DNA from: Prevotellaceae bacterium UBA3849
GTDB lineage: Bacteria; Bacteroidota; Bacteroidia; Bacteroidales; Bacteroidaceae
Reading direction: 5' to 3'
Length of the DNA stretch: 32,897 bases
NCBI GenBank assembly: GCA_002392645.1
Contig: DGHL01000105.1
Location: 764-33,660 of the forward strand
The position numbers and the translations under genes are program-made. Below the pieces are notes generated by a model. That model made no database searches. It was not told the DNA's origin and saw only the letters and a list, made by a program, of their open reading frames with translations. The first letter of the stretch is position 1; the number at the start of each line of letters is the position of its first letter. Shown here in pieces: positions 1 through 8,517 of the stretch.

Positions 1-26
1 TTATGAACTATGAATTATGAATTATC

Positions 27-206
27 TTACTCCTCCTCCTCTGAATAGTCTATCAATCCGAATGTGTTTTCGCGAGCATTGGCATCAAAAGTGCCGCTGC
101 CGTTACCATCAGTCTTACCTTCCTCTATATATGAGCCAACCATAATAGTTGCAAGGTCAAGACTTATGCTCTGCATTTCCGGAGCTATATAATCGTTTTT
201 TTTCAT
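27..206 (-). CDS. Small Bacteroidales-type peptide, function unknown
   Basis: About 59 residues beginning MKKNDYIAPEM and ending in an acidic DYSEEEE tail. A longer frame exists but begins with TTG; the ATG at 204-206 followed by MKK is the more natural start. I recognise the layout (MKK-x-YxxP opening, an amphipathic SISLDLATIMVGS stretch, a Gly/Asn-rich middle, an acidic end) from many unannotated short ORFs in Prevotella and relatives, but I know of no assigned function. It has no clear signal peptide and no cysteines. It starts only 22 bases after the stop of the GH105-like gene on the same strand, so it is probably co-transcribed with it. The window ends shortly downstream, so its other neighbours are not visible. 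Confidence 0.6.
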   Translation of the reverse strand: MKKNDYIAPEMQSISLDLATIMVGSYIEEGKTDGNGSGTFDANARENTFGLIDYSEEEE

Positions 207-228
207 AAATATATACAAGTTAGTCTTA

Positions 229-3123
229 TTACTTCACTGCTATCTTACGATGATTCTGCAGCAACAATCCCTTGGCACCATTAGTCACACGCTGACCTAT
301 TATATTATATATAGGTGCATCGTCGTTCATTGCTACCGCCTTTACGTTCTGTACGCCATCAGCTTCCTCTTCTTCCATGAACTTTATGGAATACATCTTA
401 GCCTGCGCACCCGTTGACGTCACATAAGCCCTGAAAGGTTTCATCTGGTTCAGATAGGTGCAGTCGTAGAACTTGTTATCATATATGAAATAGTCTGAGG
501 CACCGAGGTCGCCATTCGCCCCGCCTGTAAGCAAGGCGTATGTACCTATCATCTGCACACCGCCGGCAGCACTTGTTGCAGTGCCGTTTTTCACCGTTAC
601 ATCCTTAAAGGTGTAGGTATCGTCAGAACTCTTCTCTTCTATCTTTATAAACACAGGTTCATTGGCATTGATGTAGCTTTGTGTCTTTACATACATCTTG
701 TCTGCATCAAGCTGCTGCAATACCGCCACAACGGAGCCATTGGCGAAAGTCTCGCTTATCTGTGTGGCGGTAACGTCAAAAGGGAGCACCAACGTGTTCC
801 ACTCACCTGCCGGAATGTTGCGTGTAAGCCTTACCTCGCTGAAGTCACTCTCAGGAAAGGTGGTGTACTCGCCTGCATCTGTGAGCTCCAGCTTCTTGTC
901 TATGAACAGGCGCTCATACTCCGTAGCAGCGAGGATGAAACCACCGAATACCTTACCTTCGGTGTAGAAGCTTGACGATGTAGGGTCTTTCACCGTAGGC
1001 GCTGTGTCCTTACCCATGAGGTAGTACTCTGCTGAGCCGTCACGATTATTTGAACCGCCTACGCCGGCAGACTTAGAACAGCAAACGAGGTGTACGCCGC
1101 CGTTGCCGTCAGCCACCATGAACTGCTCAACGATGCCCTGATATGCTTTCTTGGCTAACGCTGTGTAGTCTGTGTCATAGAGTCCGAGGCGCATACCCTT
1201 CAGGTAGGCTGCCGTGAAGATTGCCGTAGCAGAAGACTCAAGGTAGTTTGCTACTGGTGAAGAGGTATATCTGTAGCTACTGTCGTATGTCTGGGCTACG
1301 AATGTGCCGTCATGGTTAAGCAACTGATACCAGCAGCCTGTTGCTGCATCCTGCTTTGCTGCAATACCAGCAGCAAGCTCATTAAGATAGCCGTGCAGTG
1401 TCTTGTAGTTCTGTGTCTTAGTCAGTCCTGCTATCTGCATCTGCTCAAGCACGTCAACGAGTGCGAGGAAATACCATCCCTCAGCTCTGCCCCAATACTC
1501 TGCAGAGTGATAGATGCCGTCGCTGTTAGGGAATCCTGCCCACTTTGATGCGTTTGTCTTTGCATTTGTGTCTGCAGTACACTCAGGGTCTGCGGTGAAG
1601 GCATGGTAGAGCAACTTCACTTCTGGGTTCCAGAGATAGTTCCATGATATGGTGAACTGCTTTGTTACCAAGTCCCAGTCTGCAGCCTTGCTGCCTGCTA
1701 TACATCCGTCTGATTCATAATTGTCGTATTCATTGAGCATCTGAGCCAACAGTGCAGGGCCCATATACTGTCCGTCACACCACATCTGGTTGGTGTAGCC
1801 AGACTTATGCCACCAACCGCCGGCAGCACCGGACAGCAGACTCTCGCTGATAGCATAGTCGCTGTTCGCAATCTTTATTCCTGCAAGAGCCTCACCCAAA
1901 CGTGTCTCAGCAGTAGTAATACTCTTTGCGTTGCTTATGTTCGTATCAGCAGCGTCAGGTATTGCTCCGGACTTTGCCACTTCCTGTAACTTGAAATACA
2001 GTTTTACGGCATTAAGGTCGTCAAAGCTCTTACCATTCACGCCATCAGACTTAATGGTATTGTTAGCGTAATCCTGTACGGCATAGAACCATGGCTTTAC
2101 GTTTATGTCGTTGTTATTCTTGTAATAGTCTATAGTCTCCAGCACAGCCTTTGCCACAAGTCCCGGAACGTAGTCAAGCTCAGAGGTCTTGCCTTCTACT
2201 GTCTTTGTTCCGTCATCTGTATATTTAGCAAAGTTCATCACTTTCGTGTTACCGTAAAAGTCATTCAGACGTGAGTTAATCACCCACTCAGAGTAACGCT
2301 TAGTGGCATCGAAGGTTATTGCACTGCCAGCGGCAGGAAGCACAGGGGCGTTTGCGTCAACCTCATAAATGGCATAGAGAGTAGTGTTTGCGCTTGGCTT
2401 ATATGTAGCACCGGCACTGTATGAAGCCGTTGTAGCAGTGCTGCTTGTTGACCAACCCAGGAAGTTATAGCCGTAGTTAGCCGTTGCTGTTGGCAACGTC
2501 ACACCTGCGCCTTCGCTTGCTTCGGTAAGGCTTGAGGTAGAACACGTTCCGTTAGTGTTTGCATTAAATGATACTGTGTAGCGAGTTTCCGTACTGCCTC
2601 CCTCACCGTATGTAACGTCTATGCCGTAAACATTATATCCACTGTTAGGGGAATAAATGTATAAGGTCGTGGCACCACCAGTATAATTGTATTCCTCTGC
2701 CACCGGTGTAGAAGAAGAAGTACAGTATCCTGTCTTTATTGCTGTTCCCAGTGGAGAATTACCCGATGAAATCGTTAGGCTTCTTTCACTGGTAGAACTT
2801 GAAGAAGCGCCATACGTCTTAATAGTACATGGGCCTTCTACAGCAAAAGACAGATAACGATAAGAGGCATTTCCAGTTCCTCCGAATTTCAAGCAATGAG
2901 TAAAACTAACGTTATCAATAGTTTTATTACTTAAAGCAATGGTTATTTTTTTATCAGATGTTCCCACCATCGTAAAAGCCCCGATGGTCTTGCTTGATGT
3001 TATATCACCTGCGTCATCTGCAGTAAACCTCAGTGAAAGGTTTGTCGCTGCATATGAAACGCTGCTTACTACCGCCATAATGGCGAGAAGTATCATTTTT
3101 CTTGTTTTCGTAATATTTTTCAT
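229..3123 (-). CDS. Secreted GH105-like unsaturated glucuronyl/rhamnogalacturonyl hydrolase, multidomain
   Basis: About 964 residues. The start chosen is the ATG at 3123: it gives a textbook signal peptide (KNITKTRK, a hydrophobic core, SYA|A), and the longest frame would start inside the promoter. In order: signal peptide (1-25); a Ser/Gly-rich beta domain (about 30-175) like those accompanying Bacteroidetes pectate lyases; an InlB/Listeria-Bacteroides repeat (about 182-255, YTVSFNAN...GYNFLGWS...LYAIYE); an alpha-barrel hydrolase domain (about 272-735) with WWHKSGYTNQMWCDGQYM, AEYWGRAEGWY and YLESSATAIF blocks typical of GH88/GH105; then a beta-rich C-terminal part ending YNIIGQRV...KGLLL...KIAVK, a tail resembling T9SS sorting domains. 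Family members remove unsaturated uronic acids from pectin or rhamnogalacturonan fragments left by lyases. The substrate is inferred; I cannot assign the catalytic Asp with certainty. Confidence 0.82.
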   Translation of the reverse strand: MKNITKTRKMILLAIMAVVSSVSYAATNLSLRFTADDAGDITSSKTIGAFTMVGTSDKKITIALSNKTIDNVSFTHCLKFGGTGNASYRYLSFAVEGPCTIKTYGASSSSTSERSLTISSGNSPLGTAIKTGYCTSSSTPVAEEYNYTGGATTLYIYSPNSGYNVYGIDVTYGEGGSTETRYTVSFNANTNGTCSTSSLTEASEGAGVTLPTATANYGYNFLGWSTSSTATTASYSAGATYKPSANTTLYAIYEVDANAPVLPAAGSAITFDATKRYSEWVINSRLNDFYGNTKVMNFAKYTDDGTKTVEGKTSELDYVPGLVAKAVLETIDYYKNNNDINVKPWFYAVQDYANNTIKSDGVNGKSFDDLNAVKLYFKLQEVAKSGAIPDAADTNISNAKSITTAETRLGEALAGIKIANSDYAISESLLSGAAGGWWHKSGYTNQMWCDGQYMGPALLAQMLNEYDNYESDGCIAGSKAADWDLVTKQFTISWNYLWNPEVKLLYHAFTADPECTADTNAKTNASKWAGFPNSDGIYHSAEYWGRAEGWYFLALVDVLEQMQIAGLTKTQNYKTLHGYLNELAAGIAAKQDAATGCWYQLLNHDGTFVAQTYDSSYRYTSSPVANYLESSATAIFTAAYLKGMRLGLYDTDYTALAKKAYQGIVEQFMVADGNGGVHLVCCSKSAGVGGSNNRDGSAEYYLMGKDTAPTVKDPTSSSFYTEGKVFGGFILAATEYERLFIDKKLELTDAGEYTTFPESDFSEVRLTRNIPAGEWNTLVLPFDVTATQISETFANGSVVAVLQQLDADKMYVKTQSYINANEPVFIKIEEKSSDDTYTFKDVTVKNGTATSAAGGVQMIGTYALLTGGANGDLGASDYFIYDNKFYDCTYLNQMKPFRAYVTSTGAQAKMYSIKFMEEEEADGVQNVKAVAMNDDAPIYNIIGQRVTNGAKGLLLQNHRKIAVK

Positions 3124-3159
3124 AATCTTGTAATATTTCATATATAACAGTTTATGGTG

Positions 3160-3191
3160 CAAAGGTAATAAAAATTATTCATTCCAACAAA
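3160..3191 (-). promoter_or_regulatory. Bacteroidetes sigma-A promoter for the GH105-like gene
   Basis: Read on the minus strand: TTTG, a 20-base spacer, then TACCTTTG, matching the TTTG-N19/21-TAnnTTTG consensus. It overlaps the first codons of the longest frame of the downstream gene, which excludes that upstream start. Confidence 0.75.
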
Positions 3192-3360
3192 CAAGTTACA
3201 AAAAAGTACATATTTACATAGTGAAATTTTCTGTAGTGACAAAACAAAACGCCAAAACTGAAATATTTATCGCAAAAGATGATTTCACAACCTTTACAAA
3301 CTCAAAAAGAACACGCTTTTTCACCGTTTAGAACTAACTGTCTTTCAACGTATTAAAAAA

Positions 3361-3457
3361 GGCGTTGTAAAAGCTATCAAATCACAACGTAATATGATAG
3401 CTTTTACAGTGTAATTCGATAGCTTTTACAATGTAATTTGATAGCTTTTACAACGCC
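3361..3457. repeat. 22-bp-period repeat array with outer inverted arms (locus A)
   Basis: Three head-to-tail units of the form GATAGCTTTTACAnnGTAAT start at 3396, 3418 and 3440, exactly 22 bp apart. A fourth unit in the opposite orientation (3361-3386) pairs with the last one (3432-3457) over 26 bases with one mismatch, closing the array as a large hairpin capped by GGCGTT and AACGCC. A degenerate copy follows at about 3464. The array sits between the divergent GH105-like and DUF2007 genes. The same unit recurs at 13511-13606. There are no spacers, so it is not a CRISPR. The rest of 3192-3545 is AT-rich and I see no gene in it. Confidence 0.85.
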
Positions 3458-3545
3458 TAATATGACAACCTTTACAGCACAATTTTAAAAACTGTAATTT
3501 TGGTGCGCTGTCCGTAGAAAATAAAACAAAAAAACTTGAAAAAAA

Positions 3546-3577
3546 TTTGGATTTTAAAAAAGATTTTTGTATCTTTG
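3546..3577 (+). promoter_or_regulatory. Bacteroidetes promoter for the DUF2007 gene
   Basis: TTTG at 3546-3549, 20-base spacer, TATCTTTG at 3570-3577. This is a full match to the Bacteroidetes consensus. The leader to the ATG is about 45 bases. Confidence 0.85.
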
Positions 3578-3629
3578 TACCCAGAAAGAAAGATATACCT
3601 AAGTATTTACGAACTAAACCTTTACAATT

Positions 3630-3836
3630 ATGAAACTAAAACGACTTACTAACTGCGGCAATGGTTTCGAGGCAATCCTGCTGCAACGCGAACTGGAGAA
3701 CGAGGGAATCCCTTCTACTATCAAGAACGAAGTGACAAGCGCATACCCACCGATGGGTGGTTGCGTAATGTTTGTCTATGACTATGACTACGACAAGGCA
3801 GTAATGGTAATGACACACCTGGCTGGCGAAGCATAA
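3630..3836 (+). CDS. DUF2007-type small protein (putative signal transducing protein)
   Basis: 68 residues, MKLKRLTNC followed by FEAILLQRELENEGIPSTIKNE. The pattern 'moves from x to an A-x-L-L-x-x-x-L-x-x-x-G-I-P' followed by a hydrophobic strand (VMFVYDYDYDKA) is that of the DUF2007 ferredoxin-like fold, found alone or fused in many bacteria. The biochemical role of the family is not established. It is a single-gene unit: a perfect promoter stands upstream and a strong hairpin with a T-run follows. It lies between two structured spacers (the 22-bp array upstream and a nested hairpin downstream). No signal peptide, so cytoplasmic. Confidence 0.75.
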   Translation: MKLKRLTNCGNGFEAILLQRELENEGIPSTIKNEVTSAYPPMGGCVMFVYDYDYDKAVMVMTHLAGEA

Positions 3837-3880
3837 TACTCACACAGTAGGCAAGCAGCCATACTGCATGGCTATACCAC

Positions 3881-3967
3881 AAACGACAATTCCAACAGTT
3901 TCTGACAATCCCACTGCTGCATGACGCAGAAATAATTGTCAAAAATCGTTGGAATTGTCGTTTTTTT
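3881..3967 (+). terminator. Long nested hairpin with T-tract after the DUF2007 gene
   Basis: Sixteen-base perfect outer arms (3881-3896 and 3948-3963) enclose a second stem, TGACAAT/ATTGTCA (3903-3909 and 3935-3941), and a small CTGC/GCAG stem. The right outer arm runs straight into seven T residues. It works as a rho-independent terminator on the plus strand, but the loop of about 50 bases and the nested arms are much larger than needed for that. Confidence 0.75.
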
Positions 3968-3976
3968 ATTGAAAAG

Positions 3977-4008
3977 TTTGGCATTTCCAAAACTTTTAGT
4001 TAACTTTG
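3977..4008 (+). promoter_or_regulatory. Bacteroidetes promoter for the holB-ricT-gldH-porX-tsaE run
   Basis: TTTG at 3977-3980, 20-base spacer, TAACTTTG at 4001-4008. The expected transcription start lies only about 10 bases before the holB ATG, so the leader is very short and carries no Shine-Dalgarno sequence. Confidence 0.8.
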
Positions 4009-4023
4009 TAGTCTTTAAGACTA

Positions 4024-5124
4024 ATGGATTTCACTGACATCATAGGACAGCAGGAAATGGCGGAGCGCTTGCGCTCACTTGCCGACGCAGAGCGTCTGCC
4101 ACATGCCATAATGTTCAGCGGCCCCGACGGCTGCGGCAAAATGGCCATGGCGGTAGCACTCGCATCATATATCCTGAACAAGGGCGCATACAAGGTCAGG
4201 GGCATACAGCACCCCGACCTGCATTTTACATTCCCTACCATTAAACTCAAGAAGTGGAACAGCGAATACAAGCCTGTAAGCGACGACTTCATAGAGCAGT
4301 GGGAGGAGATGCTGAAGCAGGGGCCTTACTTCTCGCTGGCGCAATGGACTGAGATGATGAAGGTGGAAAACCAACAGGCTGTGATAACCGTAGGCGAGGC
4401 AGACTATCTGCTGAAGCGCTTTAGCATGAAGTCGAACCAGGGCGGATGGAAGGTCTGCATAATATGGTTGCCTGAACGCATGAACATCGAATGCGCCAAC
4501 AAGGTGCTGAAACTGATAGAGGAACCACCTGCGCAGTCACTCTTCATCATGGTATGCCGTGAGCCTGAGGCACTGCTCGAGACGATACGCTCGAGAACAC
4601 AGCGCTTCGAAATGAAGGCTATAGACGCTGCTGACATAGAGAAGGCTCTGACTGAAAGACGCGGATTGGCAGAGAATGACGCACGACGCATAGCCCGACT
4701 GGCTGGAGGCAACTGGCTCAATGCGCTTGAAATGCTCGATGCCGGCAACGAAGACAGGTTGTTCTTCGACTACTTCGTGACACTAATGCGCAAGGCCTAC
4801 ACCAAGGACGTCAGGGAACTGAAACGATGGAGCGAGAGCGTGGCCACACTGGGACGTGAGCAACAGAAACGCCTGCTGGTGTATTTCCTCAGGATGGCAA
4901 GAGAGGCATTCATGTATAACTTCAGGAATGAGGAACTGTCGTACATGAATGAGGAGGAGGAGCACTTCTGCCAGAAGTTTGCACGCTTCGTGAACGAGGG
5001 CAACATCCTGGGATTCCAGCAACTATACCAGGATGCACTGCGCGACATAGGGCAGAATGCAAATCCTAAGATCGTGTTTTTCGACATCACGATGAAGGTG
5101 GCGGTGCTGCTGCACACTACCTAA
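4024..5124 (+). CDS. holB: DNA polymerase III delta-prime subunit
   Basis: 366 residues. The N-terminal AAA+ domain has the DnaX/HolB opening IIGQQEMAERLRSLADAERLPHAIMFSGPDGCGKM (broken here: IIGQQE at about 6, GPDGCGKM at 33-40), the KVLKLIEEPP sensor segment and IRSRTQRFE where clamp loaders carry the SRC motif. The family is the stator subunit of the clamp loader that opens the sliding clamp. The P-loop ends in Lys-Met instead of Lys-Thr/Ser, and the zinc-binding cysteines of DnaX are absent, both in line with delta-prime, which does not hydrolyse ATP. An insert of about 60 residues between the P-loop and the sensor region (about 55-120) is typical of the Bacteroidetes form. It is the first gene of a five-gene plus-strand run. 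Confidence 0.9.
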   Translation: MDFTDIIGQQEMAERLRSLADAERLPHAIMFSGPDGCGKMAMAVALASYILNKGAYKVRGIQHPDLHFTFPTIKLKKWNSEYKPVSDDFIEQWEEMLKQGPYFSLAQWTEMMKVENQQAVITVGEADYLLKRFSMKSNQGGWKVCIIWLPERMNIECANKVLKLIEEPPAQSLFIMVCREPEALLETIRSRTQRFEMKAIDAADIEKALTERRGLAENDARRIARLAGGNWLNALEMLDAGNEDRLFFDYFVTLMRKAYTKDVRELKRWSESVATLGREQQKRLLVYFLRMAREAFMYNFRNEELSYMNEEEEHFCQKFARFVNEGNILGFQQLYQDALRDIGQNANPKIVFFDITMKVAVLLHTT

Positions 5125-5214
5125 AGGCTTGCCTACTCACCCCCACCCCACCACGAGAGGGAGGATGACAGAAAACATACATTCAATTCAAATATATACA
5201 TAAAATTAATTTAC

Positions 5215-6414
5215 GTGGATAATAACAAAGAAAATATACAAAAAGACGACTGGGCTAACATGAAGTTCACCCTGGGACCTACATGCGCAAGGGGACTTTG
5301 CGCCAAGGGTGTCTCAAGGAGCGACCACCAGCTGAATACATACGACTGGCTGGCTGACGTGCCCGGCAACGCTGAAAGCACCGACCTGGTGGAGGTGCAG
5401 TTCAAGAATACACGCAAGGGATATTACCACAACGTGAACGGTCTTGACCTGAAGAAAGGTGACTGGGTGGCTGTAGAAGCAAGCCCGGGCCACGACATCG
5501 GCGTGGTGTCATTGACCGGAAGGCTGGTGACTCTGCAGATAAAGAAGGCGAACCTGAAGTCGGCAGACGAGATACGCACCGTATATCGCTTTGCCAAAGA
5601 CACCGACATGGAGCGCTACTACGAGGCAAAGAGCCGCGAGGAGGCTACCATGATACAGAGCCGCCAGATAGCAAAGGAACTGGGACTCGACATGAAGATA
5701 GGCGACGTGGAGTATCAGGGAGATGGCGGCAAGGCTATTTTCTACTATATCGCAGACGAGCGCGTGGATTTCCGACAGCTCATCAAGGTGCTGGCAGAGA
5801 CTTTCCACGTCAGAATAGAGATGAAGCAGATAGGTGCGCGTCAGGAGGCTGGACGCATCGGCGGTACGGGACCATGCGGCAGGGAACTGTGCTGCGCAAC
5901 TTGGATGAAGTCGTTCTCAAGCGTAGGCACTACGGCTGCAAGGCTGCAGGATATATCGCCAAACCCTCAGAAGCTGGCAGGCATGTGTGCCAAGCTGAAA
6001 TGCTGCATGAACTACGAGGTGGATTGCTATATGGATGCTGCTAAGGATTTCCCGTCAAAGGACATTATTCTGCAGACCATGGACAGCGACTACTATTTCT
6101 TCAAGCAGGATATACTCGCCGGCATCATAACATACTCTACCGACAAGCGCAAGCCTGTAAACCTGGAGACCATAACACCGGCAAGGGCTAACGAGATAAT
6201 AGCCATGAACAAGGAGGGCAAGAAGCCTCTGTCGCTGTTGGAAGACGACAAGACGAAGGCTCCTGAACGTCCGAAGGATATGCTCTTCGGCTCTGACCTT
6301 ACACGTTTTGACAAGGCGAAGAAGAAAAAGAAAAAGAAGAAAAAAAAAGACCAGGGGCAACAATCTGCTGCTAACAACCAGCAGCCTACAAACGCACCGG
6401 AGCAAGCAAAATGA
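5215..6414 (+). CDS. ricT: PSP1-domain protein, RicT/YaaT homologue
   Basis: 399 residues from a GTG at 5215; an internal ATG at residue 16 is an alternative start. The PSP1 domain (about 60-290) contains the cysteine clusters CGRELCC (221-227) and CAKLKCC (258-264), which bind iron-sulfur in the RicAFT complex of Bacillus, where the family affects RNA processing. In Bacteroidetes the role is not settled, but the gene commonly sits next to gldH. An extra N-terminal pair C24/C29 (GPTCARGLCAKG) is also visible. The C-terminus is a run of lysines (about 366-378), encoded by a purine tract with nine consecutive A, then a Gln/Asn/Pro tail. It overlaps gldH by four bases (ATGA), which indicates coupled translation. 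Confidence 0.88.
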   Translation: MDNNKENIQKDDWANMKFTLGPTCARGLCAKGVSRSDHQLNTYDWLADVPGNAESTDLVEVQFKNTRKGYYHNVNGLDLKKGDWVAVEASPGHDIGVVSLTGRLVTLQIKKANLKSADEIRTVYRFAKDTDMERYYEAKSREEATMIQSRQIAKELGLDMKIGDVEYQGDGGKAIFYYIADERVDFRQLIKVLAETFHVRIEMKQIGARQEAGRIGGTGPCGRELCCATWMKSFSSVGTTAARLQDISPNPQKLAGMCAKLKCCMNYEVDCYMDAAKDFPSKDIILQTMDSDYYFFKQDILAGIITYSTDKRKPVNLETITPARANEIIAMNKEGKKPLSLLEDDKTKAPERPKDMLFGSDLTRFDKAKKKKKKKKKKDQGQQSAANNQQPTNAPEQAK

Positions 6415-6896
6415 CATCACACCGCATACTGAACATTGCGACACCGCTCATGGCTTTGCTGATAATGGCAATGGCATGGAGCTGTACTGCTGATACTACA
6501 TACCATAAGTATGTGGCTGTCGGCGAGGAGGGATGGTCTGCCCACGATACGCTGGTGTTTGATATCGACACACTGCGCACGAACGGCAACTTCACCACCT
6601 ATGTATGCCTGCGTGCAAAACCTGACTTTCCCTATCGCTACCTTTCGATGATAGTGGAGCAGACTTGCATGCCGTCTGGCAACAAAGAGCGCAAGACCGT
6701 AAGGTGCGAGGTGGTAAACAGCGACGGCGTGATGACTGGCGTAGGCATAACATATCACACCTACGAGATTCCTGTATTCACCGGTACGCACAGATCCGGC
6801 GAACACATCAAGGTTGCGATAAAGCATAACATGACACGCGAATACATGCCGGGACTAATGGATGTAGGCGTGAAACTGAAGGTGGCAACAAAGTGA
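6411..6896 (+). CDS. gldH: Gliding motility / T9SS lipoprotein GldH
   Basis: 161 residues. An N-terminal hydrophobic segment ends in a lipobox (AMAWSC, Cys at about 25). The YHKYVAVGEEGWSAHDTLVFDID block, the YRYLSMIVEQ strand and the closing MPGLMDVGVKLKV match GldH, a lipoprotein needed for gliding in Flavobacterium and kept in many non-gliding Bacteroidetes. Its exact function is unknown. Translation is coupled to ricT by an ATGA overlap, and porX follows 34 bases later, putting it in a T9SS-related operon. Confidence 0.85.
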   Translation: MTSHRILNIATPLMALLIMAMAWSCTADTTYHKYVAVGEEGWSAHDTLVFDIDTLRTNGNFTTYVCLRAKPDFPYRYLSMIVEQTCMPSGNKERKTVRCEVVNSDGVMTGVGITYHTYEIPVFTGTHRSGEHIKVAIKHNMTREYMPGLMDVGVKLKVATK

Positions 6897-6930
6897 TTTA
6901 ATAAAACGCACCCGAAGAAACTACAATTAT

Positions 6931-8496
6931 ATGAGCACAAGACTACTGTGGGTGGATGACGAGATAGAGCATCTGCGCGCACACATACTTTTCCTTGAGA
7001 AGAAGGGCTACGACGTGGTCGTGGCCTCCAATGGTCTTGACGCTATAGAACAGTGTCAGCAACAGACGTTTGACCTCGTGCTGCTCGATGAGATGATGCC
7101 CGGACTTACCGGACTCGAGACTTTGCAACGCATCAAGGATATACAACCGCAGACTCCGGTAGTGATGGTGACGAAGAGCGAGGAGGAAGACATCATGGAC
7201 CAGGCTATAGGTTCAAAGATTGCCGACTATCTCATAAAGCCAGTAAACCCTATGCAGATACTGCTGGCGCTGAAGAAGCACGTTCACCAAAGGGAGATAG
7301 TGACCGAGGTGACGCAGCAGAGCTACCAACAGTCGTTTATAGATATATCTATGCAGATAAGTGACTGCAACAGCTTTAACGACTGGAAGGAGATATACAA
7401 GCGATTGGTAAGGTGGGAACTGGAACTCGATGCTACCGGCAGTAACATGACGGAGATGCTGCGCATGCAGAAGGAAGAGGCTAACAACGGTTTTGCGAAG
7501 TTCATCAAGAAGAACTACACTAAGTGGACGACTACATTCGCTAACGGCAAGAAGGACGATGACATGCCTATGACGTCAAACCGAATTATGCCTGACTACG
7601 TTTTCCCCATGCTGGCAAAGGACGAGAAAGTGTTCCTTATCGTAATAGACAATTTCCGCTATGACCAATGGCGTGTGCTTGCAGAGGAGATAGGCGACAT
7701 GTTCGATATCGAAGAGGATTTGTACTGCAGCATATTGCCTACGGCTACGATGTACGCAAGGAACGCTATATTCTCCGGACTGATGCCTGAACAGATAGAA
7801 AGACAGTTCCCTGACCTGTGGGTGGACGAAGAGTCGGAAGAGGGCAAGAACCTTAACGAGTCGCCGCTGATAAAGACTCAGTTGGAGCGCTACCGACGTA
7901 AGGAATCGTTTTCATATCACAAGATAAACGACTCACAAGGTGCTGAAAAACTGATGCAGCAGTTTAACAACCTGCATCAATACGACCTTAACGTGGTGGT
8001 GATAAACTTCATTGACATGCTGTCTCATGCACGAACGGAATCAAAGATGGTGCGCGAACTTGCTAACAATGAGGCGGCTTACCGCAGCATATCATTATCA
8101 TGGGTGCGTCATAGCGTTCTTGGCGAGTTGTTCAAGCGATTGGCACAGACAGACTACCACATCGTACTGACTACCGACCACGGTTCCATACGATGCGACA
8201 AGCCAGTGAAGATTATCGGCGATAAGAATACAAATACAAACCTAAGATACAAACTTGGAAGGTCGCTGAGCTGCCAGTCAAAGGAAGTGTTTGAGATAAA
8301 CAATCCGAAGGAGGCTTGCCTGCCTGCACCTAACATATCATCATCTTATATTTTCGCGACAGGCAACTCATTCTTTGCGTATCCAAACAACTACAACCAC
8401 TACGTGCAGTATTACAAGGATACATTCCAACACGGCGGCGTGTCAATGGAGGAAATGATCATACCACTCATCTCCATGAAAGGAAGGAAGAAGTAA
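6931..8496 (+). CDS. porX: PorX: response regulator with PglZ phosphatase domain
   Basis: 521 residues. The receiver domain (1-120) has the acidic pair D9-D10, phosphoacceptor D53 in LLDEMMPGLTG, T81 and the KPVNP lysine. A helical linker follows, then an alkaline-phosphatase-superfamily PglZ domain (about 205-520) with VIDNFRYDQW, TATMYARNAIFSG and TTDHGS metal-site blocks. PorX is the cytoplasmic regulator, paired with PorY, that controls type IX secretion genes in Porphyromonas and relatives; the PglZ domain hydrolyses oligonucleotides. Start ATG is preceded by an A-rich leader. No sensor kinase is in the window. tsaE follows after 21 bases. Confidence 0.93.
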   Translation: MSTRLLWVDDEIEHLRAHILFLEKKGYDVVVASNGLDAIEQCQQQTFDLVLLDEMMPGLTGLETLQRIKDIQPQTPVVMVTKSEEEDIMDQAIGSKIADYLIKPVNPMQILLALKKHVHQREIVTEVTQQSYQQSFIDISMQISDCNSFNDWKEIYKRLVRWELELDATGSNMTEMLRMQKEEANNGFAKFIKKNYTKWTTTFANGKKDDDMPMTSNRIMPDYVFPMLAKDEKVFLIVIDNFRYDQWRVLAEEIGDMFDIEEDLYCSILPTATMYARNAIFSGLMPEQIERQFPDLWVDEESEEGKNLNESPLIKTQLERYRRKESFSYHKINDSQGAEKLMQQFNNLHQYDLNVVVINFIDMLSHARTESKMVRELANNEAAYRSISLSWVRHSVLGELFKRLAQTDYHIVLTTDHGSIRCDKPVKIIGDKNTNTNLRYKLGRSLSCQSKEVFEINNPKEACLPAPNISSSYIFATGNSFFAYPNNYNHYVQYYKDTFQHGGVSMEEMIIPLISMKGRKK

Positions 8497-8517
8497 TATA
8501 TAAGGATAAAAAAAGAA

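Noticed and set aside
3361..3457. CRISPR array
   Set aside because: Units are contiguous at 22 bp with no unique spacers and no cas genes; it is a tandem/inverted repeat.
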